From: Deltaproteobacteria bacterium
Lineage (GTDB): Bacteria > Myxococcota_A > UBA796 > GCA-2862545
Direction: 5' to 3'
Length of the DNA stretch: 64,000 bases
Assembly: GCA_007693595.1 (NCBI GenBank)
Contig: REDI01000047.1
Span: 1-64,000 of the forward strand
Shown piece after piece: positions 54,097 through 63,948 of this stretch; within the stretch, counting starts at the first letter, position 1, and each line of letters starts with the position of its first letter. The position numbers were made by a program, and so were the translations under genes. Under the pieces are notes generated by a model. It saw nothing but the letters and a program-made list of their open reading frames with translations. It was not told the origin of the DNA and did not search any database.

Positions 54097-54483
54097 ATGC
54101 AACTCGAGGTCACCTTCCGACGGCTCAACCCCCGCGACGAGATCCGCAAGCGAGCTGAGGCTTTGTTCGCCAAGTTCGATCGCTTTCTGGATCCCGCAGC
54201 CGAGGGGCAGCTCGTCGTCAGTGTCGAGCATCAGCAGGCCATCTGCGAGCTCGTGATCACCTCACGCGGCCAGACCTTCAAGGCCGAGAACACCGACGAG
54301 CAGCTCCGCGCCTCCATGGACAAGGTCTTTCACAACATGGAAGAGCAGCTCCGGCGCTTCAAGGACAAGCGAACGGATCGTCGGGGACGTGGTCCGGATC
54401 CCGTGGAGCGTCTCGCACGCGAGGTCGTCACGTCGGAGCCCGACTGGGAAGAGGAAGACGACGAGGTGGTCGAGCGCGTCTGA
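54097..54483 (+). CDS. hpf: Ribosome hibernation-promoting factor (short HPF/RaiA family)
   Basis: A 128-residue S30AE-type protein: MQLEVTFRRLNPRDEIRKRA, VVSVEHQQAICELVI and MDKVFHNMEEQLRRFKDKR follow the family pattern. It binds the 30S tRNA and mRNA sites to protect idle ribosomes. AAGGAG directly abuts ATG 54091, so ATG 54097 with 6 bases spacing is the likely start. The last 30 residues are acidic and variable. It sits after rpoN, the usual place. Confidence 0.9.
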   Translation: MQLEVTFRRLNPRDEIRKRAEALFAKFDRFLDPAAEGQLVVSVEHQQAICELVITSRGQTFKAENTDEQLRASMDKVFHNMEEQLRRFKDKRTDRRGRGPDPVERLAREVVTSEPDWEEEDDEVVERV

Positions 54484-54554
54484 GTCGACGCGGTCTTTGC
54501 CGCGCCGATAGTCGTCATAAAAGGAAGAGAATATCTGCTCTGACCGCACCATGG

Positions 54555-54583
54555 TTGACGGGATCCTCGCCATCGGCATAGGG
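54555..54583 (+). promoter_or_regulatory. Possible metK promoter
   Basis: TTGACG (54555-54560), 16-17 bases, and CATAGG/ATAGGG (54577-54583). A start near 54590 would place two hairpins in a leader of about 90 bases. Weak by itself. Confidence 0.3.
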
Positions 54584-54670
54584 CGGCCCGCTGCGTCGCT
54601 CCATTCGGGGGCAGCGCGTCGCCCGCCCTGATGGCTGGCGTTGACGAGGCGGCGGCGCCGCCTGGGAGGA
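54580..54670 (+). promoter_or_regulatory. Structured metK leader (two hairpins)
   Basis: A GGGCGG/CCGCCC outer stem with an inner GCTGC/GCAGC stem (about 54581-54629), then AGGCGGC (54648-54654) pairing with GCCGCCT (54658-54664), a 7-bp stem with a 3-base loop touching the GGGAGGA of metK. Control of ribosome access, perhaps by SAM, is possible. I do not recognise a known SAM riboswitch consensus. Confidence 0.4.
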
Positions 54671-54679
54671 TCCGAGAGC

Positions 54680-55840
54680 ATGACCCTCAAGAACTACCTC
54701 TTCACGTCCGAGTCGGTGACCGAGGGTCACCCCGACAAGATGTGTGACAACATCTCCGATGCAGTGCTCGATGCCCACCTGGCGCTCGATCCCACCTCGC
54801 GCGTGGCCTGCGAGACGGCCGTGAAGACTGGGGTCGTCATGCTGCTCGGAGAGATCACCTCCTCGGGCAAGGTCGACTACCCGACCCTCGTGCGCGATGT
54901 CGTCAAAGACATCGGCTACACCCACTCCGACATGGGTTTCGATGGCGCGACCTGCTCCGTGCTGGTCGCGGTCGAGCAGCAGAGCCCCGACATTGCCCAG
55001 GGCGTCGATGAGGGCGAGGGCCTCTACCAAGAGCAGGGCGCGGGCGACCAGGGCATGATGTTCGGCTACGCTTGCGACGAGACCGAAGCGCTGCTGCCCA
55101 TGAGCATCTACTACAGCCACCGCCTCACCGAGCGCCTCTCGGCGGTGCGTCGCAACGGCACGCTGCCCTGGCTGCGCCCCGATGGCAAGGCTCAGGTCAC
55201 CATTGAGTACCGCGAAGGAAAGCCTGCGCGCGTCGATGCGGTCGTGCTCTCCACTCAGCACGCCGAAGAGATCGCCTACGATGACCTGCGCGAAGCGATT
55301 ATCAAGCAGGTGGTCGAACAGACCATCCCCGCGGAGCTGCGCGACTCCAACACCCGCTACTTCATCAACCCGACCGGGCGCTTCGTGATCGGTGGGCCCA
55401 TGGGCGATGCAGGACTCACAGGGCGCAAGATCATCGTCGACACCTACGGGGGCCACGGTCACCACGGCGGCGGTGCTTTTTCGGGCAAGGATCCCTCCAA
55501 GGTCGATCGCTCAGCGGCTTACATGACCCGATATATCGCCAAGAACCTGGTCGCGGCCGGGGTGGCGGAGCGTGCCTCGGTCCAGGTGGCTTACGCGATT
55601 GGGGTCGCCGATCCGGTCTCGCTCGTCGTCCACACCTACGGCACGGGTCGCTACTCCGATGAGCAGCTCACCGCGTGTGTGCGCGAGCTCTTCCCGCTCA
55701 AGCCCGCGGGGCTGATCACGCACCTCGACCTGCTCCGTCCGATCTACCGGCCCTCCGCGGCTCACGGCCACTTCGGTCGCGATATCTTCCCGTGGGAGCG
55801 CGTCGACATGGTGGATTCCATCCGGTCCTTCCTGGCGTGA
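54680..55840 (+). CDS. metK: S-adenosylmethionine synthetase
   Basis: A 386-residue MetK making SAM from ATP and methionine. [20 protein letters not shown] is the N-terminal ATP site, [14 protein letters not shown] the C-terminal glycine loop, and [16 protein letters not shown] the K+/substrate segment. Standard length (E. coli 384). The start ATG 54680 has GGGAGGA upstream; an earlier in-frame start at 54641 would fall inside the leader hairpins and is not needed. Confidence 0.99.
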   Translation: MTLKNYLFTSESVTEGHPDKMCDNISDAVLDAHLALDPTSRVACETAVKTGVVMLLGEITSSGKVDYPTLVRDVVKDIGYTHSDMGFDGATCSVLVAVEQQSPDIAQGVDEGEGLYQEQGAGDQGMMFGYACDETEALLPMSIYYSHRLTERLSAVRRNGTLPWLRPDGKAQVTIEYREGKPARVDAVVLSTQHAEEIAYDDLREAIIKQVVEQTIPAELRDSNTRYFINPTGRFVIGGPMGDAGLTGRKIIVDTYGGHGHHGGGAFSGKDPSKVDRSAAYMTRYIAKNLVAAGVAERASVQVAYAIGVADPVSLVVHTYGTGRYSDEQLTACVRELFPLKPAGLITHLDLLRPIYRPSAAHGHFGRDIFPWERVDMVDSIRSFLA

Positions 55841-56096
55841 GCCGAGGCTGAGCGGCTGCTCGCGGCCGGGAGCCTCCCTCTCGGCCCGCGCTTCTGCTAC
55901 AGTGCGCCTCGTGGCGGGCCAGGAGGGTTCGCCTGTGCCGATGGGTCCGCGACCTCGCGGTGTCAGCCTTCTTACCATCGGGCCGGTTACACCGGCGCAT
56001 CCTCGCCACGGCTTGTTGCGCTACATGGTGCAGGGGCCGTCGGTGGTTAGCCAATGTCCTGGGCCCGGGGTCGGGCCGTCGACCAGCGGAGACATC

Positions 56097-56876
56097 ATGA
56101 ACGCGGTCCTCACGCTCTACCGTACGACGATCGGCAAGAAGGTCGCCATGGCGATCTCGGGCGCGGTCTACGTCGGTTGGGTCTTGTTCCATATGCTGGG
56201 CAACCTCAACTTCCACTTGGGGCCGCAGGTCCTCAACGATTACGCGCACAAGCTACAAGACTTGGCGCCCGTGGTCTGGGGGGGGCGGGCGTTGCTACTG
56301 GCGGCGCTCGTCGTGCACGTCTACTCGGCGTTCTCGCTCATCGCCCACAACCAGAAGGCCCGCCGGACGGGCTACCAGGGTCCGATGCGCTCGCAGCAGA
56401 CCAACGCGGCTGCCAAGTCCATGCGGTATGGCGGGGTCGCGCTCCTCCTCTTCATCCTGTGGCACATCGCGGATCTGACCCTCGGGGTCCTGGGGCCCCT
56501 GCATGGTCTGGTGAACTTTTATGAAGGCGCCGAGCATGGCTTCATTCGTGGCGAGGTCTACCACGACATGCTGCTGAGCTTCGGCAGCCCGATCAGTCTG
56601 GCCATCTACGTCGGAGCGGTCGCGGCCTTGAGCTTACACCTCTTCCACGGCGTGTGGTCGGCCGTGCAGACCCTCGGCTTCGATCAGGCTTCGACGGCGA
56701 CCCTCTGGCGGAGCATCGCCGCCTTCATCGCAGGCCTGGTGCTCGTGGGCAACCTCTCCTTCCCCTTGGCGGGCTTCGCCTACGCGCTGAGCGGGGTCCA
56801 GTCCCAAGACGTCATCACCGGGCACGGGGTCAAGTACTACAACGCGCGACCTATCGCGCCATCGTCACCTTCCTAG
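56097..56876 (+). CDS. sdhC: Succinate dehydrogenase cytochrome b subunit (type B)
   Basis: A 259-residue integral membrane cytochrome b with five helices, the single-subunit type B anchor of Bacillus, Wolinella and deltaproteobacterial enzymes. Heme-ligand candidates are the His in LFHMLGNLNFH, LVVHVYSAF, LLFILWHIADL and LHLFHGVW. It holds two b hemes and passes electrons to quinone; type B enzymes often use menaquinone. ATG 56097 follows GCGGAG by 7 bases. The 256-base gap upstream has hairpins but no clear promoter. Gene order sdhC-sdhA-sdhB. Confidence 0.95.
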   Translation: MNAVLTLYRTTIGKKVAMAISGAVYVGWVLFHMLGNLNFHLGPQVLNDYAHKLQDLAPVVWGGRALLLAALVVHVYSAFSLIAHNQKARRTGYQGPMRSQQTNAAAKSMRYGGVALLLFILWHIADLTLGVLGPLHGLVNFYEGAEHGFIRGEVYHDMLLSFGSPISLAIYVGAVAALSLHLFHGVWSAVQTLGFDQASTATLWRSIAAFIAGLVLVGNLSFPLAGFAYALSGVQSQDVITGHGVKYYNARPIAPSSPS

Positions 56877-56927
56877 TAGCGCTTCTGTGTATCTTACCTC
56901 CCCATCTGCTCGCGCTCCGGAGACCAC

Positions 56928-58841
56928 ATGAACCTCGACGCCAAGCTACCTCAGGGCCCCATCGAACAGGCCTGGGACGCGCACCGCAAGGACATTCGGG
57001 TCGTCAATCCTACCAATAAACGCCGCTACAATGTGATCGTCGTCGGCACCGGGCTGGCGGGTGCCTCCGCGGCGGCCACCCTCTCGGAGCTCGGCTACAA
57101 CGTGCAGGCCTTCAGCTTTCACGACAGCCCTCGCCGGGCGCACTCCATCGCGGCACAAGGCGGGATCAACGCGGCCAAGAACTATCAGAACGACGGGGAT
57201 TCGGTCTGGCGGCTCTTCTACGACACGGTCAAGGGCGGCGACTTTCGGGCGCGAGAGGCGAACGTCTACCGACTCGCGCAGGTGAGCGTGGACATCATCG
57301 ATCACTGCGTAGCCCAAGGCGTGCCCTTCGCGCGAGACTACGGTGGTTTGCTCCAGAACCGCTCCTTTGGCGGCGCGCTCGTCTCTCGCACCTTCTACGC
57401 TCAGGGGCAGACCGGGCAGCAGCTCCTGCTCGGGGCCTATCAGGCCCTCTCCAAAGAGATCCGCAGCGGTGGTGTCACCATGCACAACCGCCGGGAGCTG
57501 CTCGACGTGGTGCTCATCGACGGCCACGCCAAGGGCATCGTCGTGCGCGACCTCCTGACCGGCAAGATCGAGCGGCACGCGGCCGACGCGGTGGTGCTCG
57601 CCACCGGAGGCTACGGCAACGTCTTCTTTCTGTCGACCAACGCGCGTGCCTCGAACGTCACGGCGACCTACCGGGCGTATCGTCGTGGTGCAGGCTTCGC
57701 GAACCCTTGCTTCACCCAGATCCACCCCACCTGCGTGCCGGTCGCCGGGGAGCACCAGTCCAAGCTCACCCTCATGAGCGAGTCCCTCCGCAACCACGGT
57801 CGGGTGTGGGTCCCCCTGAAGCCTGGCGATACCCGCCCACCCTCCAAGATCCCTGAGTCGGAGCGCGACTACTACCTCGAGCGGATCTACCCGACCTTCG
57901 GCAACCTCGTCCCGCGAGACGTCGCGAGCCGCGCCGCCAAGCGCATGGTCGACGAGGGCAGGAGCGTGCTCCCGGGTGGGCAGGCGGTCTACCTCGACTT
58001 CGCCGAGTCCATCGACCGTCTCGGCGAGGCGGCCATCAAGGATCGCTACGGCAACCTCTTCGACATGTATGAGAGGATCACTGGCGACAGTCCTTATAAG
58101 ACCCCCATGAAGATCTATCCCGCTTCTCACTACACCATGGGCGGACTTTGGGTTGACTACAACCTCATGACCACGATCCCGGGCCTCTATGCCATCGGCG
58201 AGGCGAACTTCTCGGACCACGGCGCCAACCGCCTCGGCGCCTCGGCGCTCATGCAGGGCCTCGCGGACGGGTACTTCGTGCTGCCCTACACCATCGGGGA
58301 CTACCTTGCGCAGACCAAGCCCGGCTTCGACGATACGCAGCACAGCGCCTTCGCCGACGTCGAGGCCGAGGTCCACTCGCGGGTCGAGCGGCTGTTGAAC
58401 ACGTCGGGTAAGCGCAGCGCGACCTACTTCCATCGCAAGCTCGGCCTGCTCATTTGGAAGCACTGTGGCATGGCGCGCAATAAAGAAGGACTCACCGAAG
58501 CGCTTGAAGAGATCCCGAAGATCCGCGAGCAGTTCTGGGCCGAGGTCAATGTCCCGGGCTCCGCGGGCGATCTGAACCAGGCCCTCGAGCGAGCTGGACG
58601 GGTCGCGGACTTCATCGAGTTCGGCGAGATCATGGTCCGCGACGCGCTGACCCGCGAAGAGTCCTGCGGTGGACACTTCCGCGAAGAGCACAAGACCCCC
58701 GAGGGCGAGGCCCTGCGCGACGACGAGAACTTCCAGCACGGGGCGGTGTGGGAGTTTACGGGCGATGGGAACGAACCCCGTCGGCATCGCGAAGAGCTCG
58801 ACTTTAAGTACGTTCTACCTAGCCAGCGGAGCTATAAGTGA
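56928..58841 (+). CDS. sdhA: Succinate dehydrogenase/fumarate reductase flavoprotein subunit
   Basis: A 637-residue flavoprotein that oxidises succinate. [20 protein letters not shown] binds [20 protein letters not shown] contains His72, the covalent FAD-linking residue; [18 protein letters not shown] and SESLRN and [13 protein letters not shown] belong to the dicarboxylate site. Length and motifs match type B SdhA/FrdA. It lies 51 bases after sdhC and shares one base with sdhB. Confidence 0.98.
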   Translation: MNLDAKLPQGPIEQAWDAHRKDIRVVNPTNKRRYNVIVVGTGLAGASAAATLSELGYNVQAFSFHDSPRRAHSIAAQGGINAAKNYQNDGDSVWRLFYDTVKGGDFRAREANVYRLAQVSVDIIDHCVAQGVPFARDYGGLLQNRSFGGALVSRTFYAQGQTGQQLLLGAYQALSKEIRSGGVTMHNRRELLDVVLIDGHAKGIVVRDLLTGKIERHAADAVVLATGGYGNVFFLSTNARASNVTATYRAYRRGAGFANPCFTQIHPTCVPVAGEHQSKLTLMSESLRNHGRVWVPLKPGDTRPPSKIPESERDYYLERIYPTFGNLVPRDVASRAAKRMVDEGRSVLPGGQAVYLDFAESIDRLGEAAIKDRYGNLFDMYERITGDSPYKTPMKIYPASHYTMGGLWVDYNLMTTIPGLYAIGEANFSDHGANRLGASALMQGLADGYFVLPYTIGDYLAQTKPGFDDTQHSAFADVEAEVHSRVERLLNTSGKRSATYFHRKLGLLIWKHCGMARNKEGLTEALEEIPKIREQFWAEVNVPGSAGDLNQALERAGRVADFIEFGEIMVRDALTREESCGGHFREEHKTPEGEALRDDENFQHGAVWEFTGDGNEPRRHREELDFKYVLPSQRSYK

Positions 58842-59602
58842 TGAAAGTGACCCTGCGCGTGTGGCGTCAGGCCGGGGCCGGTGGCTCAGGCTCGTTCAAG
58901 GACTACCCGGTCGAGGTCGTTCCCGAGATGTCTTTTCTCGAGGTCCTCGACGTGATCAACGACGAGCTCGTGGCCAAGGCCGAAGAGCCGATCGCCTTCG
59001 AGCACGACTGTCGTGAAGGGATCTGTGGATCTTGCGGGGCGATGGTGAATGGCCGCGCGCACGGGCCAGGCGATCAGAGCACCCTATGTCAGGTCCATAT
59101 GCGGCAGTTCAGCGATGGGGATCTCATCGTCGTCGAGCCTTGGCGAGCCGAGGCCTTTCCCGTGATCAAGGATCTCGTCGTCGACCGGGCCTCGCTCGAT
59201 CGGATCATCCAAGCTGGGGGCTACATCTCGGTTCGCACGGGCTCCGCCCCCGATGCGAACGCGCTGCCCATCGGTAAGCCCCTGGCCGACTTGGCCTTCG
59301 ACTACGCGGCCTGCATCGGCTGCGGAGCCTGCGTAGCGGCCTGTCCGAACGCCTCGGCGAGCCTGTTTACCGCGGCCAAGGCCAGTCAACTCAACCTCTT
59401 GCCCCAAGGCCAGGTCGAGCGCACGTCGCGAGCCATCGCCTTGGTCGAGACCATGGACGCTGAGGGTTTTGGGTCGTGCACGAACCATGGGGAGTGCGCA
59501 GCGATCTGCCCCAAGGGCATCCCGCTGAAGGCCATCGCTCAGCTCAACCGCGACCTCGTGCGCGCACGGGTGGTCGGCTCTCCCTCTAAGGACCCGAGCT
59601 AG
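58841..59602 (+). CDS. sdhB: Succinate dehydrogenase iron-sulfur subunit
   Basis: A 253-residue Fe-S subunit passing electrons from FAD to heme b. Three cluster motifs are seen in order: [19 protein letters not shown] with a fourth Cys in STLC ([2Fe-2S]), [12 protein letters not shown] ([4Fe-4S]), and [16 protein letters not shown] ([3Fe-4S]). The start is ATG 58841 (a GTG three bases earlier is possible), overlapping the sdhA stop. Complete. Confidence 0.98.
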   Translation: MKVTLRVWRQAGAGGSGSFKDYPVEVVPEMSFLEVLDVINDELVAKAEEPIAFEHDCREGICGSCGAMVNGRAHGPGDQSTLCQVHMRQFSDGDLIVVEPWRAEAFPVIKDLVVDRASLDRIIQAGGYISVRTGSAPDANALPIGKPLADLAFDYAACIGCGACVAACPNASASLFTAAKASQLNLLPQGQVERTSRAIALVETMDAEGFGSCTNHGECAAICPKGIPLKAIAQLNRDLVRARVVGSPSKDPS

Positions 59603-59903
59603 CGTCGGTAGGGCATGGGCCTTAGCGCAGCGCGGCTCGCCTCCGTTGCCTCCCTCGTCGTCGCTCATCCTCGCTGCGGCCGAGCGATGGGGGCGAGGGC
59701 GATGCGGGGTTGGTTACGCTTGTTCCGTGGGGGTGGATCCGGGGCGCTGTACCCGGTTGACCGGACTGCCTCGCGAGACTACAACCCGACTCCGGGCTGC
59801 TCGCTCGGTCGTGCGGCCTCAGGTCGATTTACGAAGGGAGCGAGCGCTTGCATCATGCTCAACGCAGGCACCGTCCCCGGTGGCGCCTGGATAGGAAAGG
59901 TCA
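59603..59903. other. Non-coding gap sdhB-gltA
   Basis: About 300 bases without a supported gene. The only signals are the promoter at 59757-59785 and, before gltA, AGGAAAGG as a ribosome site. Short open frames here have no coding character. Confidence 0.6.
59757..59785 (+). promoter_or_regulatory. Sigma-70 promoter for gltA
   Basis: TTGACC (59757-59762), a 17-base spacer and TACAAC (59780-59785). The start near 59792 gives a leader of about 112 bases. By eye. Confidence 0.5.
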
Positions 59904-61067
59904 ATGGCAGATCGCGTTCTCTTCGAACTCACCGAGGCTCACCTCAACACTGGCCTGCGGGGCGTCCCGGTCGGCACGTGCCGAACCTCTCGTGTCGACC
60001 CGCAAGAAGGGGTCAGCTACGTAGGATATCCCATCGCGCAGCTCGCCCATCGCGATCCCGAAGAGATCGTCTATCTCCTCCTCCACCGCGACCTGCCGTC
60101 CGCAGACGAGCTTCAGGCCTTCAAGGCCGATCTCGCGGCGCGTTCGGGCGTGCCGGCCAAGGTCTTCGACGTCCTCCGCGCGCTTCCCGCCGAAGGGCAC
60201 CCCATGGAGTGGTTCGAGACCGGGCTGCTCGCCTTGGGCATGACCTCCAAGGTCGGCGACTGGAAAGAAGACGCCCTCAACGCCATCGCGCGCATCCCGG
60301 AGCTCGTCGCGGCCGTCTTTCGGCTGCGCTCGGGCTGGGGCGAGCCGATCCCTGGCAAGCCAGAGCTGGGCCTCATCGAGAACTTCGTACATATGCTCGG
60401 CGTTCCCAACGCGGACCCTGCGCGACTCGCCCGTATGCTCCGCGTCTTCTACGTGCTGCACATGGATCACGGTGGAGGCAACCTCTCGACCTTCACGGGC
60501 AAGGCGGTGGCGAGCGGTCACGCGGACCTCTACGGCAGCCTCACCGCCGCCATGGCCGGCCTCTCGGGCCCCCTCCACGGGCGCGCCAACCAAGACTGCT
60601 TGAACTTCGTGCGCTCGGTCGGTAGCTCCGATCCCCAGGTGATCCGCACCTTCATTCAGAACGCGCTCGACAACCGGCAGAAGATCTACGGCTTTGGCCA
60701 CGCCGTCCTCCGGGCCGAAGACCCGCGCGCCACCATCCAGTACGCCCTGGGCCAAGAGATCTGTCCCGACGATGAGCTCTTCAAGACCGCGCTCAACATG
60801 CGGAGCGTGGCGGTCGAGATCCTCTCGTCCATCCAAAAGATCTCGAACCCTTACCCCAACGTCGATGCCGTCTCGGGCACCCTGCTCAACGCCTCGGGTC
60901 TCACCGACAGCGACTACTACACGGTCCTCTTCGGGCTCTCCCGCTGCTCGGGTATCGCGGCGCAGATCGTCGACGAGCGCGTCCACTTCCGGGGCGGGAA
61001 GGGCGCGCCGATCTATCGGCCCAAGTACGTGGCCGAAGATCAATCGCCCCGCTCGGTCGACGGCTGA
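59904..61067 (+). CDS. gltA: Citrate synthase (mitochondrial-like type)
   Basis: A 387-residue citrate synthase that condenses acetyl-CoA and oxaloacetate. Catalytic residues are His189 (DHGGGNLSTF), His225 (SGPLHGRANQD) and Asp321 (PNVDAVSG). The sequence YYTVLFGLSRCSGIAAQI and the GPLHGRANQ core resemble the eukaryotic mitochondrial type, rather than the NADH-inhibited hexameric E. coli GltA. Start ATG 59904 with AGGAAAGG upstream. It is followed by sucCD and preceded by sdhCAB, forming a TCA block. Confidence 0.96.
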   Translation: MADRVLFELTEAHLNTGLRGVPVGTCRTSRVDPQEGVSYVGYPIAQLAHRDPEEIVYLLLHRDLPSADELQAFKADLAARSGVPAKVFDVLRALPAEGHPMEWFETGLLALGMTSKVGDWKEDALNAIARIPELVAAVFRLRSGWGEPIPGKPELGLIENFVHMLGVPNADPARLARMLRVFYVLHMDHGGGNLSTFTGKAVASGHADLYGSLTAAMAGLSGPLHGRANQDCLNFVRSVGSSDPQVIRTFIQNALDNRQKIYGFGHAVLRAEDPRATIQYALGQEICPDDELFKTALNMRSVAVEILSSIQKISNPYPNVDAVSGTLLNASGLTDSDYYTVLFGLSRCSGIAAQIVDERVHFRGGKGAPIYRPKYVAEDQSPRSVDG

Positions 61068-61071
61068 GTCC

Positions 61072-61123
61072 GCCGCGGGGGCGCGGCTGCGGCCCCTCTT
61101 TGCCTCCGAGGTCTCGTCCTCGG
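61072..61123 (+). terminator. Two tandem hairpins after gltA
   Basis: GCCGCG/CGCGGC (61072-61087) and CCGAGG/CCTCGG (61106-61123), the second followed by TCCCTTT. They lie in the 101-base gltA-sucC gap and could reduce read-through or process the mRNA. Confidence 0.4.
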
Positions 61124-61168
61124 TCCCTTTGATGATCCGGCGCGGATCCTACGCGCCTTGGAGTGTGC

Positions 61169-62404
61169 ATGAAAGTCCACGAGTATCAAGCCAAGGAGAT
61201 CCTTCGGCGCTTCGGCGTCCCGGTCCCCCCCGGTCAGCCCGCGTTCTCGGTCGAAGACGCGGTCTCGGCCGCCGAGCAGATCGGCGGCCCGATCTGGGTC
61301 GTCAAGTCTCAGATCCACGCAGGGGGCCGTGGCAAGGGCCGCTTCGTCGAGCTGTCCAGCGACGCGCAGATCGCAGCCGCCGCCGAGGGCCACCCCGAAG
61401 AAGGCTTCGGCGGGGTCCAGCTCTGCCGCTCACTCGACGAAGTGCGCGAGGCCGCGACCAAGATCCTCGGCCATACCCTGGTCACCAAGCAGACGGGTCC
61501 CGAGGGCAAGCTGGTCAACCGCCTCTACATCGAAGGCGGCGCGGACATCGCGCAGGAGCTCTACTGTTCGGTCATGCTCGATCGCTCCAACCACCGGGTC
61601 ATGATCATGGCCTCGGCACAGGGGGGCACTGACATCGAGGACGTCGCCGAAGCCGACCCCACCGCGATCAAGACCGTGCATATCGATCCCGCCATCGGGC
61701 TCGGCGGGTGGCAGGGCCGCACCTTGGCCCTGGAGCTGGGCCTGAGCGGCAAGGCCGTTCGCCACGCGACGTCCTTCTTTCAGAAGTTGGTTCGAACCTA
61801 CGTCGAGATGGACTGCGACATGCTCGAGATCAACCCGCTCGTCGTCACGGGCGGCGGGGAGCTCATCGCGCTGGACTGCAAGATGAGCTTTGACGGCAAC
61901 GCCTTGTACCGGCACAAGGACGTGTCGGAGCTGCGTGACCTCTCCGAAGAAGACGCTGCCGAGGTCGAAGCCAGCGAGTACGGGTTGTCCTTCGTGAACC
62001 TCGACGGCACCATCGGCTGCCTGGTCAATGGGGCCGGTCTGGCCATGTCGACCATGGACATCATCAAGTACAAGGGCGGTGAGCCCGCGAACTTCCTCGA
62101 TGTGGGCGGCGGCGCCAAGAAGGAACAGGTGGTGGCAGCCTTCAAGCTGATCACTAAGGATCCGCGAGTTAACGCTATCCTCGTCAACATCTTCGGCGGG
62201 ATCATGAAGTGCGATGTCATCGCCGAGGGCGTGCTCGCCGCGGTCGAAGAGGTCGGGCTCGAGGTGCCGCTGGTCGTCCGGCTGTCCGGCACGAACGCGG
62301 AGCTCGGTCGCAAGATCATCGACGCTTCCGACCTCAATGTCATCACTGCAACCGACCTCAACGAGGCCGGCGAGAAGGCGGTCCAAGCCGCCAAGGGGGC
62401 CTGA
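61169..62404 (+). CDS. sucC: Succinyl-CoA synthetase beta subunit
   Basis: A 411-residue ATP-grasp subunit that makes ATP or GTP in the succinyl-CoA to succinate step. [19 protein letters not shown] opens the ATP-grasp domain, [12 protein letters not shown] binds nucleotide, and [20 protein letters not shown] and [15 protein letters not shown] belong to the CoA-ligase domain. Some 20 residues longer than E. coli SucC, close to family range. GGAG lies 5 bases before ATG 61169, favouring it over GTG 61163. sucD starts 2 bases after its stop. Confidence 0.98.
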   Translation: MKVHEYQAKEILRRFGVPVPPGQPAFSVEDAVSAAEQIGGPIWVVKSQIHAGGRGKGRFVELSSDAQIAAAAEGHPEEGFGGVQLCRSLDEVREAATKILGHTLVTKQTGPEGKLVNRLYIEGGADIAQELYCSVMLDRSNHRVMIMASAQGGTDIEDVAEADPTAIKTVHIDPAIGLGGWQGRTLALELGLSGKAVRHATSFFQKLVRTYVEMDCDMLEINPLVVTGGGELIALDCKMSFDGNALYRHKDVSELRDLSEEDAAEVEASEYGLSFVNLDGTIGCLVNGAGLAMSTMDIIKYKGGEPANFLDVGGGAKKEQVVAAFKLITKDPRVNAILVNIFGGIMKCDVIAEGVLAAVEEVGLEVPLVVRLSGTNAELGRKIIDASDLNVITATDLNEAGEKAVQAAKGA

Positions 62405-62406
62405 GT

Positions 62407-63279
62407 ATGGCGATCCTCATCGACAAGAACACGCGCGTACTAGTCCAGGGCATCACCGGGAAGTCCGGGGCCTTTCACACCCAGCAGATGATGGCTTATG
62501 GCTCCAACATCGTCGCGGGTGCCGTCCCGGGCAAGGGCGGGCAGCGCTTCGAAGACAAGGTCGCCGTCTTCGACGGTGTGGCCGAGGCAATGGCCGAGAC
62601 CGGCGCCAACGTCAGCGTCATCTTCGTGCCGCCGCCCTTCGCGGCCGACTCCATCATGGAGGCGGTGGACGCCGGCATCGAGCTGGTCATCTGCATCACC
62701 GAGGGCATCCCTGTCGCCGACATGGTCAAGGTCTGGCGCTTTATGGATGGAAAGGAGACCCGCCTGATCGGGCCCAACTGTCCTGGCGTCATCACCCCCG
62801 AGCAGTGCAAGATCGGCATCATGCCCGGTCACATCCACCGTCCGGGACGGGTGGGGGTGCTGTCGCGTTCCGGCACGCTCACCTACGAGGCGGTCGCTCA
62901 GCTCTCGGCCGTTGGCTATGGCCAGTCCACGGCGGTCGGCATCGGTGGCGACCCGATCATCGGTACCAAGTTCATTGACGTGCTCGAGCTCTTCAACGCC
63001 GACGACGACACCGACGCGGTGATCATGATCGGCGAGATCGGGGGCACCGCCGAAGAAGAGGCGGCGGCTTGGATCAAGGAGCACATGAGTAAGCCCGTGG
63101 TGAGCTTCATCGCGGGCGCGACCGCCCCTCCGGGCCGACGGATGGGGCACGCGGGCGCGATCGTCAGCGGCGGGCAGGGCACGGCGGAGTCCAAGTTCAA
63201 GGCCCTCTCCGAAGCCGGGGTGCACATCGTCCGCAGCCCGGCGGAGATGGGTGTCATGATGCGTGAGGTCCTCGGCTGA
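62407..63279 (+). CDS. sucD: Succinyl-CoA synthetase alpha subunit
   Basis: A 290-residue subunit carrying the phospho-His: His248 in [34 protein letters not shown] is the CoA-binding N-terminus and NCPGVITP is conserved. The start ATG 62407 follows the sucC stop by two bases, so both are made in equal amounts. The gene ends directly against the convergent HAD gene with no gap. Confidence 0.98.
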   Translation: MAILIDKNTRVLVQGITGKSGAFHTQQMMAYGSNIVAGAVPGKGGQRFEDKVAVFDGVAEAMAETGANVSVIFVPPPFAADSIMEAVDAGIELVICITEGIPVADMVKVWRFMDGKETRLIGPNCPGVITPEQCKIGIMPGHIHRPGRVGVLSRSGTLTYEAVAQLSAVGYGQSTAVGIGGDPIIGTKFIDVLELFNADDDTDAVIMIGEIGGTAEEEAAAWIKEHMSKPVVSFIAGATAPPGRRMGHAGAIVSGGQGTAESKFKALSEAGVHIVRSPAEMGVMMREVLG

Positions 63280-63948
63280 TCAGCCGGGGCCGATGGGCCT
63301 GTCCGCGTCGAGGAGCGCCCACAGGGTGTCCAGCGTGGGCAGGACCACATCGGCGTGCGTTAGGCGGCTCGGCTCGTAGGAGGTCGTCACCGCGGCGGTA
63401 AAGCAGCCAGCCGCCACCGCGGCTTGGATGCCGCTCGGGCTGTCTTCGACAGCGATGCAGGAGCTGGGGGTCAGCCCGAGCGCCTCGGCCGCTGCGAGGT
63501 AGACGTCCGGGGCGGGCTTGCCCCGTGCCACGTTGCCCCGGTGCCTCACGACCGGCAGCCGCTCCGAGAGACCTGCAGAGGCCAGGAAGGGGTAGGGCAT
63601 GAGGCTGGCGGTTGCGACGGCGATGGGGAGCTTGCGCGCGTCGGCCTCGTCGAGAAAATCGACGACGCCTGGCAGCGGCTCGCAGCCACCCGTGGCGAGC
63701 AGCTCGTAGACCAGCTCGGCCTTACGGCGCATCAAGGTCTCTCGATCGGACCGCTCCCCGAGGATCCTGCGAAGGACCGCCTCACGGGAGAGGCCGACGA
63801 CCTCGTCCTCGAAGCGCTCCGGCTCGAGGTGGATCCCTTGCTCGGCGAAGAGTTGCTGCCAGGCCTCGAAGTGAACCTCTTGGGAGTCGACGAGCACGCC
63901 GTCCATGTCGAGGAGCAGGCCACGGAGGGGGTGGGGTAGGGCGGTCAT
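63280..63948 (-). CDS. HAD superfamily phosphatase/beta-phosphoglucomutase-like
   Basis: A 222-residue subfamily IA HAD protein. Motif I is LLLDMDGVLVDS with nucleophile Asp14 and acid/base Asp16, motif II TASL, motif III GKPAPDVYLAA and motif IV AVEDSPSGIQAA. The helical cap (about residues 20-90) is present. It dephosphorylates small sugar phosphates or isomerises beta-glucose-1-phosphate; the substrate cannot be read. Convergent with sucD, whose stop it touches. Its start at 63948 lies 52 bases from the window end, so no upstream context is visible. Confidence 0.9.
   Translation of the reverse strand: MTALPHPLRGLLLDMDGVLVDSQEVHFEAWQQLFAEQGIHLEPERFEDEVVGLSREAVLRRILGERSDRETLMRRKAELVYELLATGGCEPLPGVVDFLDEADARKLPIAVATASLMPYPFLASAGLSERLPVVRHRGNVARGKPAPDVYLAAAEALGLTPSSCIAVEDSPSGIQAAVAAGCFTAAVTTSYEPSRLTHADVVLPTLDTLWALLDADRPIGPG

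Noticed and set aside
54484-54679. Known SAM riboswitch ahead of metK
   Set aside because: No conserved core of the SAM-I, SAM-II or SAM/SAH classes was recognised; only the hairpins are reported.
56946-58787. 613-codon minus-strand frame opposite sdhA
   Set aside because: Same reason: a mirror of sdhA, no recognisable motifs or start context. Likewise 49463-51280 opposite pyrG and 17707-19446 opposite the amylase.
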